From: Triparma columacea
Lineage: Eukaryota; Sar; Bolidophyceae; Parmales; Triparmaceae
Assembly: GCA_030267965.1 (NCBI GenBank)
Contig: BRYA01000399.1
Coordinates: 23,487-87,486 of the forward strand
Reading direction: 5' to 3'
DNA length: 64,000 nt
In this document: positions 21,524 to 31,769 of the stretch, in pieces
Layout of the letters: each line of letters opens with the position of its first letter
Position numbering within the stretch: the stretch's first letter is position 1
Position numbers and translations under genes: made by a program
Notes under the pieces: generated by a model
What the model was told of the DNA's origin: nothing
The model's database searches: none
Seen by the model: only the letters and a program-made list of their open reading frames with translations

Positions 21524-22890
21524 TCACCAATTGTACCCCTCATGCCCACTGAAAGTCTGCCCAACGTGGTCCAGATGCCCGATGTCCCCTAACGTTCTGC
21601 AACTCACAGTACCGGTGGGCCTCACAACCATGTAGGTGAGACTGCAATTGAAGGTACAGAGTCTCAGCCAGGCCTCTGGTGGAAGTTGGAGGGCACGAAG
21701 GAACATGTACCGGATGACATTTCCGTGACACACGACAATCTCGAACTCGTGGTTGCTGTCGGGCGGCTTTACCGTCGCATCAGCCTGCGGGGCCGCCCCT
21801 CCTCCTCTGATACTGCTGAGGGGGTCCGACTTGAGGTAATTTTTGGCGTCCTCGATCTTCATCTTGAGGAGGTCTGAGATTTGGCTGTCGATCTTGGCCT
21901 GACTGCGCCTGACAATTTCCTCAGAGCTCAACCTTTGCTCCTTCTTCCCCTTCCCCTCCCCCCCCTCCTCTTTCTCCTCTTTTGCCTCACCAACGAATCT
22001 GTAAAAGTACCTCCTGAACCCTCTCTCTATCCTCCCACTGTCTCTGTCGATGGATGCAACACTCTGCGCCTTCCTGCTTGGTATATAATGGCAAGGTCTG
22101 CCCTCGTTGATGTCAGGGTCTGGGTCAGTCCTGTTTAGCTTGGTCCCTGTGATGCCTTCAATCTCGCTCACGATGAGATCCGCCGTCTCCTTGGCTCTGG
22201 CCATGTCGCTGCTGTGAACCGCTTTCACCGTGCACCTCCCACCTTCTCCCATCCCCACGCCCTTGATCATCCCTGCAATCTTCCTTCCCGTTGCCCTTGC
22301 TTGTTCCCTCCCCAAGCTGGTCAGTATCCTCTTCTCGTCCTCCCTGTGAGTCTCGTCGTACTGCCCGTGCCTCACTAGAATGATATGCCTCGTCACACCC
22401 TTCTTTCGGTTGACCTGAGAAGTTGAGGGGAGGGGGTGGTGGGGAGATGGTCGGATGGGAAGGTTGAGGTGTAGTTGTTACGTCGGTGCAACAACCTCCT
22501 GCGCATGCAGACAGACACTAGGATCATCAACCCCCCCTCTCCTCTTCCATCCATCCTCCCCCCTCGCCTCTTCCCACATCCCCCCTCCCCCCCTCTCACC
22601 TTCCCTGCCTCCTTCTCTTTTCCATCCCAATCCTTATCCCAAAGCGGGTATTCCACGCTGGGTTCCCATTTCTGTCGCTTTGGAAAGTTGTAGTACATCT
22701 CTTCCTTTGTTCCTTCTTCTTGAGCCTCACAAAAAGCAGCCTTTCGAGTCGACACTTGAATCCCCTGCTTCAAAATACCACTTCCTGGAGCACAAACGGT
22801 CTCATCTTCAAGGAGACAGTAAGATATACTCGAAATTCCCACAGTGATGGCGCATCTTGTTCCAAATTGTCTCAGAAAAGTACTTGTCAT
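21524..22890 (-). CDS. PGAM5: PGAM5-like mitochondrial Ser/Thr phosphatase
   Basis: This histidine-phosphatase-fold enzyme acts as a protein phosphatase at mitochondria. Exons 22890-22600 and 22414-21524 join in phase 0 for 393 aa. The N-terminus has a hydrophobic segment (CAITVGISSISYCLL) like the PGAM5 membrane anchor. WDKDWDGKE matches the WDxNWD multimerisation motif. The catalytic RHG signature is in RHIILVRHGQYDE, with LGREQARATG, HSSDMARAKETA, and the second catalytic His in VVCHGNVIRYMFLRALQLPP followed by WLRL and RTLGDIGHL. A Glu/Lys-rich insertion (about residues 235-255) enlarges the protein relative to the animal one (289 aa). The 185-bp intron is C-rich. Confidence 0.9.
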
Positions 22891-23301
22891 ACTTCACTTT
22901 TTTTACTATTTCCCTTCGGATTCCACCCCCTTCCTTCCCCCCTCTCCCACACGCCAAATTCTTTCTCCAATTAAATATCAAATGTGAGTCAGTTGACGAG
23001 CCGATCCCCCCCACAATACGACACAACTATCAGTTATACCTCGAAGCTTCACTACGAGAGCTTACAGAGCTAATAACTCTTGCCTTCTGAGTAAATTTGA
23101 AAGATTCAATAATCGCCTTGCTCTCGATATCCTATAATCTATCATATTTCCTGCTGCAACCCTGACAAACACTGCAACCCTAGCACTGTTACAACACCGA
23201 AATCCAAACCTTCATATTTCCTGCTGCAACCCAACACTGCAACCCTTACTAACACTGTTACAACACCGAAACTCAAACACACTCTCTCCACTTTTGACAG
23301 C
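22891..23301. other. divergent intergenic region with a 70-bp tandem duplication
   Basis: Five-prime flanks of PGAM5 and the small membrane-protein gene; the duplication is listed separately. Confidence 0.6.
23143..23280. repeat. ~70-bp tandem duplication upstream of a start codon
   Basis: Units at about 23143-23212 and 23213-23280 share CATATTTCCTGCTGCAACCC at the start and CTGTTACAACACCGAAA near the end, with small indels. The second copy ends about 20 bp before the ATG at 23302. Confidence 0.85.
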
Positions 23302-23742
23302 ATGTTCCTATCTGCACCAGCTTATGCCAAGTTCTCGTTCGCCATGTTTGCCTTCTTCGCTGTTGGCATCATGTACGACAATGCCTACATGTACGGGCCT
23401 GACTCCCCCTTCGGTTGGCCCATGATATACTGGACCGAGGCTGGTGCCGACCAGGGTGGCGCGGCCTACTGGTGGTCGAGGATGGCTGCGGTCCACATGT
23501 TCGGCTTCTATTCAGGCCCTGTCCTCTTCAACGCCCCCCTTGAGTCCTACCTCAAGCAGGCCATGCTCGTGTCCACCGTCACCCTCGCCGTCATGTTCCA
23601 CTCCGTCAAGATCTTGGCCCCAGAGAACTGTGTCCACTTCATCTGGAACGCGCAAATTGCCCTTCAGGCCTATCTGGTCGTCGTCAACGCCAAGTTGTTG
23701 GCAGACAGCGCCAACGCGTCCGAGATGAGCAAATTGGACTAA
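23302..23742 (+). CDS. small multi-span membrane protein, function unknown
   Basis: This single-exon protein has 146 aa and three to four hydrophobic segments (FSFAMFAFFAVGIMYD near the N-terminus; VHMFGFYSGPVLF; AMLVSTVTLAVMFHSV; NAQIALQAYLVVV). Two Tyr/Gly/Pro-rich loops lie between the first and second. I do not recognise it. The absence of a presequence and the high G+C third positions are like its neighbours. The 3' end is convergent with SDA1, 161 bp away. Confidence 0.6.
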   Translation: MFLSAPAYAKFSFAMFAFFAVGIMYDNAYMYGPDSPFGWPMIYWTEAGADQGGAAYWWSRMAAVHMFGFYSGPVLFNAPLESYLKQAMLVSTVTLAVMFHSVKILAPENCVHFIWNAQIALQAYLVVVNAKLLADSANASEMSKLD

Positions 23743-23903
23743 GTGCAACGAGAGGACGACCATGATGAAGACAAGGAGGAAGAGAAGGAGAAGAGGTTTG
23801 GAGGAAAATGATCATTGTCCTTGACGAGGGAGGGGGGGGGAACGAAGATGAGAAGTAGCGGTAAAAATACCGGCTTTCCAGAAAACAAGCAACCACTTCT
23901 TTC

Positions 23904-26618
23904 TTACTTTCTCCTCCTCTTCCCCGCCTTCTCCGGCTTGCCCATTTGCTGCTTCCCCGTTTTCTTCCCTGCCCCGTTGAACCTCGTCTGCTTTTCGTTC
24001 GCTGTTGATCTGACCCTCCCCCAGCTCTTGCTCTGCATGACGAAGTTCTTCTTCCTGAGCTTCTCTGTATTGGTGGAGCCTCCAGCCCTCTTCCTGCTCT
24101 CGAAGTCCTCCCTGCCCTTCTTGATGCTCTCGAGCCTCTCCATCTTGCTCTTCTTCCTGCGGGTGCTCTCCGCCATGATGTCGTGGGCACCGATGATGTG
24201 CTTCGTGCCCAGATCCTCGGCGTCGCTGTCGTCACTGTAGTCGTCGAGGTCGCTGTCCGAGCCCCCCTCTGACAACCAGTCGTCCTCCTCCGTCTTCTCT
24301 CCCCTGGCCTCCTGCCTCTTTCTCTTGGCCCTGAGCCTCGGATCCCTTGCGGTAGCTTTCTCTCTCGCCGCGAGCTTCCTCATGTTCTCAAAATCCTCAC
24401 TAGTAAAGATTCTTGTACTACTGATTTCCTGTCTCTTTTTCATTGCCTTCTTGGCCTCATCGGTCTCAATGAGGACGGGGGCCTCACAGTCGTCGCCATC
24501 CTCCTCCACAGGGATGCCGAGCTTGCGGGCCTTCCTGAGTTCCTTCCTTTCCTTCCTTGACATTTTAGGCTTGCTCCTCCTGATCTTCTTCTCCTCTTGT
24601 TTTTTCTCTTCCTTGTCCTCTTCCTCTTCCTCTTCCTCCTCTTCGTCCTCTTCATCCTCAACTTCTTCTTCCTCAACTTCTTCTTCCTCAACTTCTTCCC
24701 ACTCTCCCTCATCTCCATTCTCCTCCTCGCTCCCATCCTCCTCTCCAACCTCCTCCCATTCTCCTTCTCCTTCCTCCAAAACCTCCTCCTCACTACCATC
24801 CCCATCTGAAGAATTGACATCCTTCCATTCTCCTTCCTCCTCCTCCTCCTCCTCCTCCTCTTCATCCTCCTCCTCCTCCGCCTCTCTCGCCTTCTTCATC
24901 CTCCTTTTCTCCTCCCACGCTTCAAGAAGTTCCGCCCCCTCCACCCCAACCTCCGCCTTGCTCTCCCCGTACTTGTCCGGCTTGACTCCTTCCTTAACCC
25001 CCGCCGCCCCTACCAGTCCCCTCTGCTTCCCCTTGAGGAGCCGCGGGTGTGTGACCCTGATAAAGTTTACGAACCCCTTCGCCGCGACGCTGACGCTCTT
25101 GTCCCTATGCCTCGCGAATCCCGCGACGTCCCTAACGAAGGCCTCCATGTCCACGACGGCTCCCCCCCCGTCGTCCTGGTGGTCGTCGTCCTCGGCGAGG
25201 AGGGAAGGGACCCTCTTGCAGATGGCGGAGACGGCGTTTATTCCTACGGCCATCTGCTCCTCGGAGCACCTCTCGGTGATGAAGTTGTGGGCCACTGTCT
25301 TCAGCAGGCCCTTGACGTCGTCCGGGGGGACCATGGGGTGGCAGGCCTGGACGGCGAAAGCTAGGATGTTCGTGACGTTCTTCTGGTGCCCCCCTAGGTA
25401 GCGGGTGAGGAAGGGGTAAAGGGGGAGGAGAAGGAGCTGGTGGACGCCGACGAGCCTGGTGACAAAGTTGAGGACCGTCAGCTTCTGCTCGAACTTGTAG
25501 GCGTTCGAGGCGGAGTTCTTGACCTTCTTAAGGAGCTTCTCGGCCAAACCCTGGGGGTCGTTGAGCTGCTCGATCGCGGGGTATAGGTTGGGGGTGTTCT
25601 CTTCCATCCCGTCTTCCATCTTCCTCCTCTCCCTCCTCAGCTGCGCCTTCTTCCTGTTCGCAATCTGCTTCATGACCTGGTTCTGCCTCTTCTTAGTCTT
25701 CCTGCTGTGCTGGTGGAAATCAATGTCATTGACCCCCTCCCACTCGTCGTTCTCCTCCCTCTCCTTGTCTTCGTCCATCATGGTTTCGATCCCGAGGAAG
25801 AAATGTATGGACCTGGTCATGATGGACATGTTGGGGGAGAGAGTGGCCGTGGCAAGGAGGGCGACGGTCCTGTCGTCCGTCCATATGTTCCTCCTGTAGA
25901 GCTCACACGCGATGTCCACGCACTTACGGGCAGCGATGTCCGCCTTGGTTCTCTCCCCCTTCTTCTTCTCGAGGTCGTTGATGATGCCGTGCATGAAGCC
26001 CTGGAGCTCCCGGTTTACCTTCTCCCTGCGGCCGCCCTTGTTCATGGCCTTGAGATCATTAATTATGTGGCTATAGATCATGGCGCGGAGGGTCTTGTCA
26101 GGGGCGGCGAAGAGGGGGAAGAAGAGGGAGATGAGCTTCTGGGGAGGGATGAGGCCTCTGCGGAGTGGAGGAGAGAGCGGAGTAGAGCATGGGAGAGAGT
26201 ACAACGGGGGAGGGTGGGGTTAGAACTAGAGTACATTTCAGGACGCAATTGCTTTCAATTCTCACCTGTTGCGCATGAGGATGAGGCTCTGTGCGCAAGC
26301 TCGCCTGGTGTCGGGGTGGAGTTCGTCGCACTTGCCCGCCAACACCTTCATGACCTTCTCAGCCACATCATCCCCGTCTTCCTTGTAGCTTTTGCTCACA
26401 ACCGCGCAGATGAACTGTAGGAGCTCGACGAAGTCCTCATTCTCTTGGCCCGGGTTCAGGTCAAGAATGGAGAGGGAGGCGTTGAAGCGGTTGAGCTGGG
26501 TCTTGTAGTCATCAGAATAGCCAAGTGGGTCGCGCTTACAGAGATTCTGCAGCTGGGACAGGCGCATTGTCACCGACCCCTTGGTAGACGAGGGAGCCAT
26601 CAGTGATGAGGAGGACAT
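23904..26618 (-). CDS. SDA1: SDA1 homolog, 60S ribosome biogenesis factor
   Basis: SDA1 is a nucleolar protein required for 60S subunit maturation and export. Exons 26618-26266 and 26157-23904 join in phase 2 for 868 aa, longer than human SDAD1 (687 aa). N-terminal matches include RDPLGYSDDYKTQ and FVELLQFICAVV. Then RAMIYSHIINDLKAMNK, ARKCVDIACELYRRNIW, RSIHFFLGIE and FVTRLVGVHQLLLLPLYPFL follow the family in order. The extra length comes from a Glu-dominated tract of over 100 residues near the middle of the C-terminal half, followed by the conserved Lys/Arg-rich tail (VMQSKSWGRVRSTANEK). The mirror-image open frame on the + strand (Ser-rich) is a shadow of this acidic tract. Confidence 0.92.
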
Positions 26619-27225
26619 AGTGGCCTGGAGGGTAAGAGGGTGGGAAAGGAGAGGGGTAAGCGGGAGATAAGAGGGGTAAGATGAGTAGAAAATAGGGCAG
26701 GTTCGTAGTAGGCTTGTTTGGGGGATAGTTTTGAGATATTGTCCTTGCCTTTTTCGCTGGCGATTTGGGAAAGAGGGGATTTATTTGTTCAATTTTCGTA
26801 TTTGAGTCGTCTAAAACTTGTTGTAGGTCAAAGTTTATCTTATATACACGCTCATATGATTTACGTACTTGATATTCCTTTCAAAAGTGAGAACAATGCA
26901 AATGGAAATGGTTCTCCAAGCTGTTTTGGGTGGGTGTGGCAAATCAGGAGGGCTCACCACAAATTTCCTAATCAGCCCCGTTGGCACTTAGTTTGAACTT
27001 CGAGCATACTCAGGTTTTCTAAATAATCGGCCTAAATCACCCTAAATCGGCCCAAATCGGCCTTAATCCTCTTCATTAGCTCCCCAATCCTCCGAAGCCA
27101 TCTTCTTCATCTTCCATCCAATATCACTGTTTTGACGATTTTTTGGACCATTTTCTCATCTAACGCGGTTCATTAACCAAACATCAACCCCTCATCACCC
27201 TATTATACCTAAATAGTCAATAAGT
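26619..27225. other. divergent intergenic region with short AAATCGGCC repeats
   Basis: This 607-bp region lies between SDA1 and phytoene synthase. At about 27018-27065 an AAATCGGCC-type motif recurs four times at 10-13-bp spacing, roughly 160 bp upstream of the phytoene synthase ATG. I see no gene. Confidence 0.6.
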
Positions 27226-29143
27226 ATGAAATTAATCCTCCTTTGTGCCATAGTTGCCGAGGTATGTGCTTTCCAACCGCTCCAAATGACGACATCTTCC
27301 TTCAAATTTCATCCATATGTGACAATTAGACCATTAGTATCACAATCATCACTATCATCATCCCTAAAGAGCGCTCTATCATCATCACAATCACCAACAC
27401 CAATAGTGCCATCCTCCCTATCATCTCCTCCCCCTCCTCTACCCTCTGAGGGGGGAAGGAACGAGGACGACATTCAGAGGGAGCTTTCGATGGGGAAGGC
27501 GATGGAGGGGGGGGAGACCATGGACTTTGGGGGTGTCAATAGCGGGGGGGTTAGCAAGGCTGAGATTGCATTGAGGGAGGCCAAGGAGGTGAGAAAGAGA
27601 AGGGCGAGGAGAGGACCCAAGGGAAGACCCAAGGGAAGTTCAAAGGGAAGATCCAAGGGCTAATTATTGCGGGTTGATTATCGTCACGTCACCCACCCAT
27701 CCTTTTCCCAACCCTCTCCTTTCCCCCTCCCCCCCCCCTCCACCCCTCCCCCCAGCTCTACCAGAAGCAAACATCCTCCTCAGACTCCCATTCTGCCCTC
27801 TTCTGGTCCCACACGTCCGGTTTCGTAGGGATAAATTCCGAGGTAGTCGCTGCCGTCGGTCGCGACATCTCCTCCAGCTACTCCTCCTGCGACGTCCAGG
27901 GTTGCGCCTCCTGGATCCGTTCCGGCAAGCCTTCCTCCGACCCTAATTCCTCCTCCCACTCCTCCCTCCTCGAGAAGGTCTACGCCGACAGCGGCGACAT
28001 AACTAGCGCGTTCGCTAAGACGTTCCACCTGGGAACGCAGCTGATGCAGGAGGAGAAGAGGAGGAGCATATGGGCCATCTACGTTTGGTGCAGGAGGACT
28101 GACGAAATCGTTGACGCGCCGAGGATTGAGGGGGAGGGGAGAGGGATGCTGGAGGAACTAGCGGAGTGGGAGACAAGGCTGGAGAGGGTGAGAAGGGGGG
28201 GGGGGGATAAGGACGAAACGGAGGAGTGGGAAAGAGAGGGATGAGGGATGAGTCAGCACAATCCACTAACGCACCCCCCCCTCCCCCCCTCTCGCAGCTC
28301 TGGTCGTCTGGCGAGGTCGTGGACCCTCTCGACCTTGGTCTCCTTGACACCAAGCTCTCCTACCCCTCCCTGGAGATCACCCCCTTCTCCGACATGGTAA
28401 TGGGCATGCTCATGGACGTCCCGGGACTCGGGCAGGACAGGTACTCGACGTTCGACGAGCTCCACCTCTACTGCTACAGGGTGGCGGGGACAGTGGGACT
28501 CATGAGCACGCCGGTATTCGGCGTCGAGAAGGAGGGGGAGAAGGGGATGGAGGAGGTGAGGGCCTGTCTTCGTTTTGTTTTTTAGGGACTTACTTTTTCC
28601 ACAACCGCACGAGCAAGCTAAGAACCAACGCCTCTAACCCCCCCCCCCCCCTCCCCCCCCTTTTAGGCGAAGGAGCCAGCTCTGAGCCTGGGCGTAGCTT
28701 TCCAGCTCACGAACATCCTCCGCGACGTCGGCGAGGACGCCGGGCGGGGCCGGATCTACCTCCCCTCCTCCGACATGGATCGGTTCGGCGTGACGGAGTC
28801 CCAGATCATGGAGAGGCGGATGAGCCCGGGGTACAGGGACATGATGAAGTTCCAGATCGACAGGGCTAGGAGGTACTACAAGAGGGCCAGGCGGGGGGTC
28901 AGGATGCTGAAGCCGGAGAGCAGGGTACCGGTCCAGGCGAGCCTGGACTGCTACAGCATGATACTGGACAAGATCGAGGAGAACGGGTACGACAACTTTG
29001 GGCTCAGGGCGTACGTTAGCAAGGAGGAGAAGATCATGACGCTCCCGCTGAGCTGGTACAGGTGCCAGGACATTAGCAAGTGGCTGAGACTACCGGGGGA
29101 CGAGGAGGAGGAGCAGGTCAATACGATCGGGGGGGTGCAATGA
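27226..29143 (+). CDS. PSY: phytoene synthase, plastid-targeted
   Basis: The enzyme joins two geranylgeranyl diphosphates to phytoene, the first step of carotenoid synthesis. Four exons (27226-27588, 27756-28187, 28298-28555, 28667-29143), all phase 0, give 509 aa. The start opens a signal peptide ([18 protein letters not shown]) with a CAF motif, then a Ser/Pro-rich transit region. The catalytic core has [26 protein letters not shown] (first Asp-rich motif), [18 protein letters not shown], and [20 protein letters not shown] (second Asp-rich motif). The region around residues 120-170 is a poorly conserved Ser-rich linker. Intron acceptors lie behind long C runs. Upstream AAATCGGCC repeats are candidate cis elements. 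Confidence 0.93.
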
Positions 29144-29308
29144 GTGCGGTGAGCGAAGCGAACCGCTGAAGGGGTTTGGGGTGGGGGGGGAAGGGGAGGG
29201 AGCAATAAAACGAGGAGGAACGATTTGGTTGGGAACTGAGAACACACAATGAATCTAAACCCATCATGCAAAAAACAGTAATTTTCATTCTTGTAGCCTG
29301 TTATCACC

Positions 29309-30250
29309 TCAGATGATGATCGTGTCGATGCTAGAAAACATCTCGTCACAGCTCGAGGTTTCATCACTCTGCGGTTCCAGGCACACAACCCCATCATCCA
29401 GCGTAACATACAAATTCGCCGCATGTCTGATACCGTTGGGCAGCATCCCGAAAACAACCCCCAGTGCTACAGGGGCTTTGTTGGACACGAAGACAGTGAC
29501 GGGGACGGAACGGACGTCCCCGAAAAGGTTGAAGGCGAAGTCGTCGCAGTCGTAGAACTCGGATATGTAGGACTGGATGTTGGTTCGGTCCATTTCGATC
29601 ATGGTAGAGACCAGGTTCGCGGACGCGATGGTGTAGCTGCGATCGAGGTTTGAGACCCACGGCCTTGTTGTAGAGGGGATCGCGTCCAAGATCATGGCGT
29701 TGAGGTCAGTACGGGGGATTACGTAGTAGTCCGACGCCTCGGAGTCCGCGATAGCGTTCAGGGCTTGGAGGTCAAAACCATCCGGGTACATTGTGGTTGT
29801 TGTGCTGCTGCATTCGAACAGGGGGTGCAAAGGGTTGTACCTAAGGGGGAAGGGGTGTGAGGGTTGTAGGTGAGGGCGGGATTCAGGCAATTTTAAGGCA
29901 CCGACGGGAGGTATAGGTAATTTTCCAATAGAGTTAAAGTTTTTGCAAGATTTCGATCGTAGCTTCTACACTCCATTTCTCATTGAAATTGACGTATTTA
30001 CGGAAACTTACCATAGCCACTAAAGGTTAATAGTCATCATGAGTGATATATACGTGCGTTAGTGATAAAAGAGTCGTGTGAGAAGCAAAATTTGTCGATA
30101 TTCTACAAGGTTCCAACCTTGTCGACTTACCACTATTATAATGTTTACTGTACATAGCAAGACAACAAAGAGGCGACTACGGTGAAATATGTGTACAATA
30201 AGCAATAAGGCAGGGATTGCGACCCATGCTAGGTATTCTAATACTTCCAT
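29309..30250 (-). CDS. membrane-anchored protein with a papain-fold-like CDDFA domain; contains an 8-nt microexon
   Basis: Exon 1 (30250-30131) encodes two hydrophobic stretches (AWVAIPALLLIVHIF and LFVVLLCTVNIIIV). Exon 2 is only 8 nt (30019-30012, TGGCTATG), flanked by an AG acceptor and a GTAAGT donor. Exon 3 (29840-29309) carries the soluble domain. Without the microexon the frame is lost; with it the protein runs 219 aa and the second hydrophobic segment continues as WLWYNPL. The soluble part has YDCDDFAFNLFGDV, then GVVFGM and, about 40 residues on, a HAANLYVTLDD strand. A Cys followed by a distant His on a strand recalls transglutaminase/papain-fold hydrolases; this is inference. I know no close family. 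Confidence 0.65.
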
Positions 30251-30550
30251 ATGCTGGGAGTTTTCAGTTTTATTGAGCTCAGTGGTCTCCCTCCTTTATT
30301 GTGCACTGGCTTAGGTGAGAGGCATAATTCTGCCCATTTGTGACCTGCTGACCAATATGTAAGTTCCCGACCGTATTGGGAAGATTGATTGGTATTGGGA
30401 CGACTGTGACGGGCGTGCAGGCCGATAAAGCTAAATAACGGTCTCAGACGTTGCCAAGGAGGTGAATAATTGGGGGAAAACTGTTCATGTGTGACCAAGT
30501 AAAGGAGGAAAAATGACCTTTAAATTCAAGATTGTGCTTTCATTTCGGAC

Positions 30551-30627
30551 TACTTCGCGCGTCTAAAGTATTCTCCGGCGGGATAATAGGATCAGTATTC
30601 AGGAACTTGCTTTAGACGCGCGAAGTA
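30551..30627. repeat. perfect 18-bp inverted repeat with 41-nt spacer
   Basis: The left arm TACTTCGCGCGTCTAAAG (30551-30568) is exactly reverse-complementary to the right arm at 30610-30627. No target-site duplication is visible at the outer edges, and pairing does not extend beyond 18 bp on either side. Confidence 0.95.
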
Positions 30628-31012
30628 TCACTTGCTAACCCCCATTTCACTCTCCAGGAGAGCCCCGATGCCTACCAAACCAAGGTTTACCATGTAATTG
30701 AGTCCTTGCAGGCTCTAGGTCGACCCCAACCTTTGTATTTATTACTATTATGGAATTCATAGTACGAAAAATACAAATAAATGTCGTTCACTCCATTAAA
30801 ATAAAAATATCAGAACAAACCATGTCTGCTTCTATATCAAATTTAGACACTTTTACGACCTCGGAAATCAATTGCGAAAGTACCCCGCGAAAGCGCCGCT
30901 ATATCCCTACCGATAGTTGCGCCCTCTTGGGCCTCAAAATCCCTTCCTCTTTCAGCCAAGGATTATGTGCCACCCGACCCGGCAAGTTTAAGGGTAAAAT
31001 AAAAGACATGTA

Positions 31013-31031
31013 GGCGCGAAGCGCCAGGTTT
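31013..31031 (+). other. short GC hairpin followed by T run
   Basis: GGCGC (31013-31017), a GAA loop and GCGCC (31021-31025) form a perfect stem, followed after AGG by TTTTT. It looks like a compact intrinsic-terminator-type or RNA-hairpin element; no transcript upstream is established. Confidence 0.6.
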
Positions 31032-31769
31032 TTACATTGGAATGTTCTCATTATTACTCAAATAAGCGACATAGAATATATTCGAACGTTCTTATTCACG
31101 TTGTAAGGTGTGAGGTCTCTCTCACTTTTTGCCTGAGAAAACAGGGCCATAATTCTCGAGTAAGCCACTGCATCTTTTTTCCATCTTATTCTGCCTCCCC
31201 CATTTTTCCTGACAATCCCCCTTCCATTTTCTGCGTCTAAAACGCGACACATTTAACAATTTAGTCGTGAAATTGGTTCGTAATTGAGGTATATTGTCTC
31301 TCTAAGTTATTGTATAGTCCGAAAGCGTTTTGATTGGGCCAAAAGAGAAGGTGTAATCCAAAAGCGGGCAGGGTGGAGATGGCCAATTTCCTACCTCTAC
31401 CTCTACTTAGCCCCCCACAATCTCCTTTAAGATCAAGTCCCGTCAAACAGCTATCTTTACCTGACGCAAGGATAGAAGAAAGTCTCTTTAATGAACCAGA
31501 CCACCATTACACGAGGTGAGGACTAGTGGAGGGAGGAATTTATATGCCTTTAGCTGGCTTTAAATTCAGTCAAAATTGCGTCATTTCACGTCAAATTACG
31601 TCCAATGAGATCGAGTGGCCTTGAATGGCTTAAAATTCCGTCAATTGACTTCAAATGGCTTCAAATGACTTCGATTAAGACAGTGAGGTCAAATGAGGTC
31701 AAATGAGGTCACTCTCCGTCACTCAACGTCACTCAATCTCCCATATCCACCCATCCACCCATCCACTCA

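Larger units (their letters stand above)
30251..31769. other. 1.5-kb gene-poor region with inverted repeat and motif-repeat stretch
   Basis: No gene here is supported. It holds a perfect 18-bp inverted repeat (30551-30627) and a GC hairpin plus T run (31013-31031). At 30660-30765 an exon-like segment follows a good acceptor (TTTCACTCTCCAG) and reads ESPDAYQTKVYHVIESLQAL to a stop, but I find no partner exon. From about 31560 to 31740, TCAAATG/TCAAAT-type motifs recur upstream of the next start codon. Confidence 0.5.

Noticed and set aside
24325..25401. Long Ser-rich open frame on the + strand
   Set aside because: It is the antisense shadow of the Glu-rich SDA1 coding sequence; SDA1 matches a known family throughout.
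30660..31013. Coding gene in the gene-poor region (ESPDAYQTK exon and the 30750-31013 frame)
   Set aside because: One good acceptor is present, but there is no partner exon, no family match, and the second frame is low-information.
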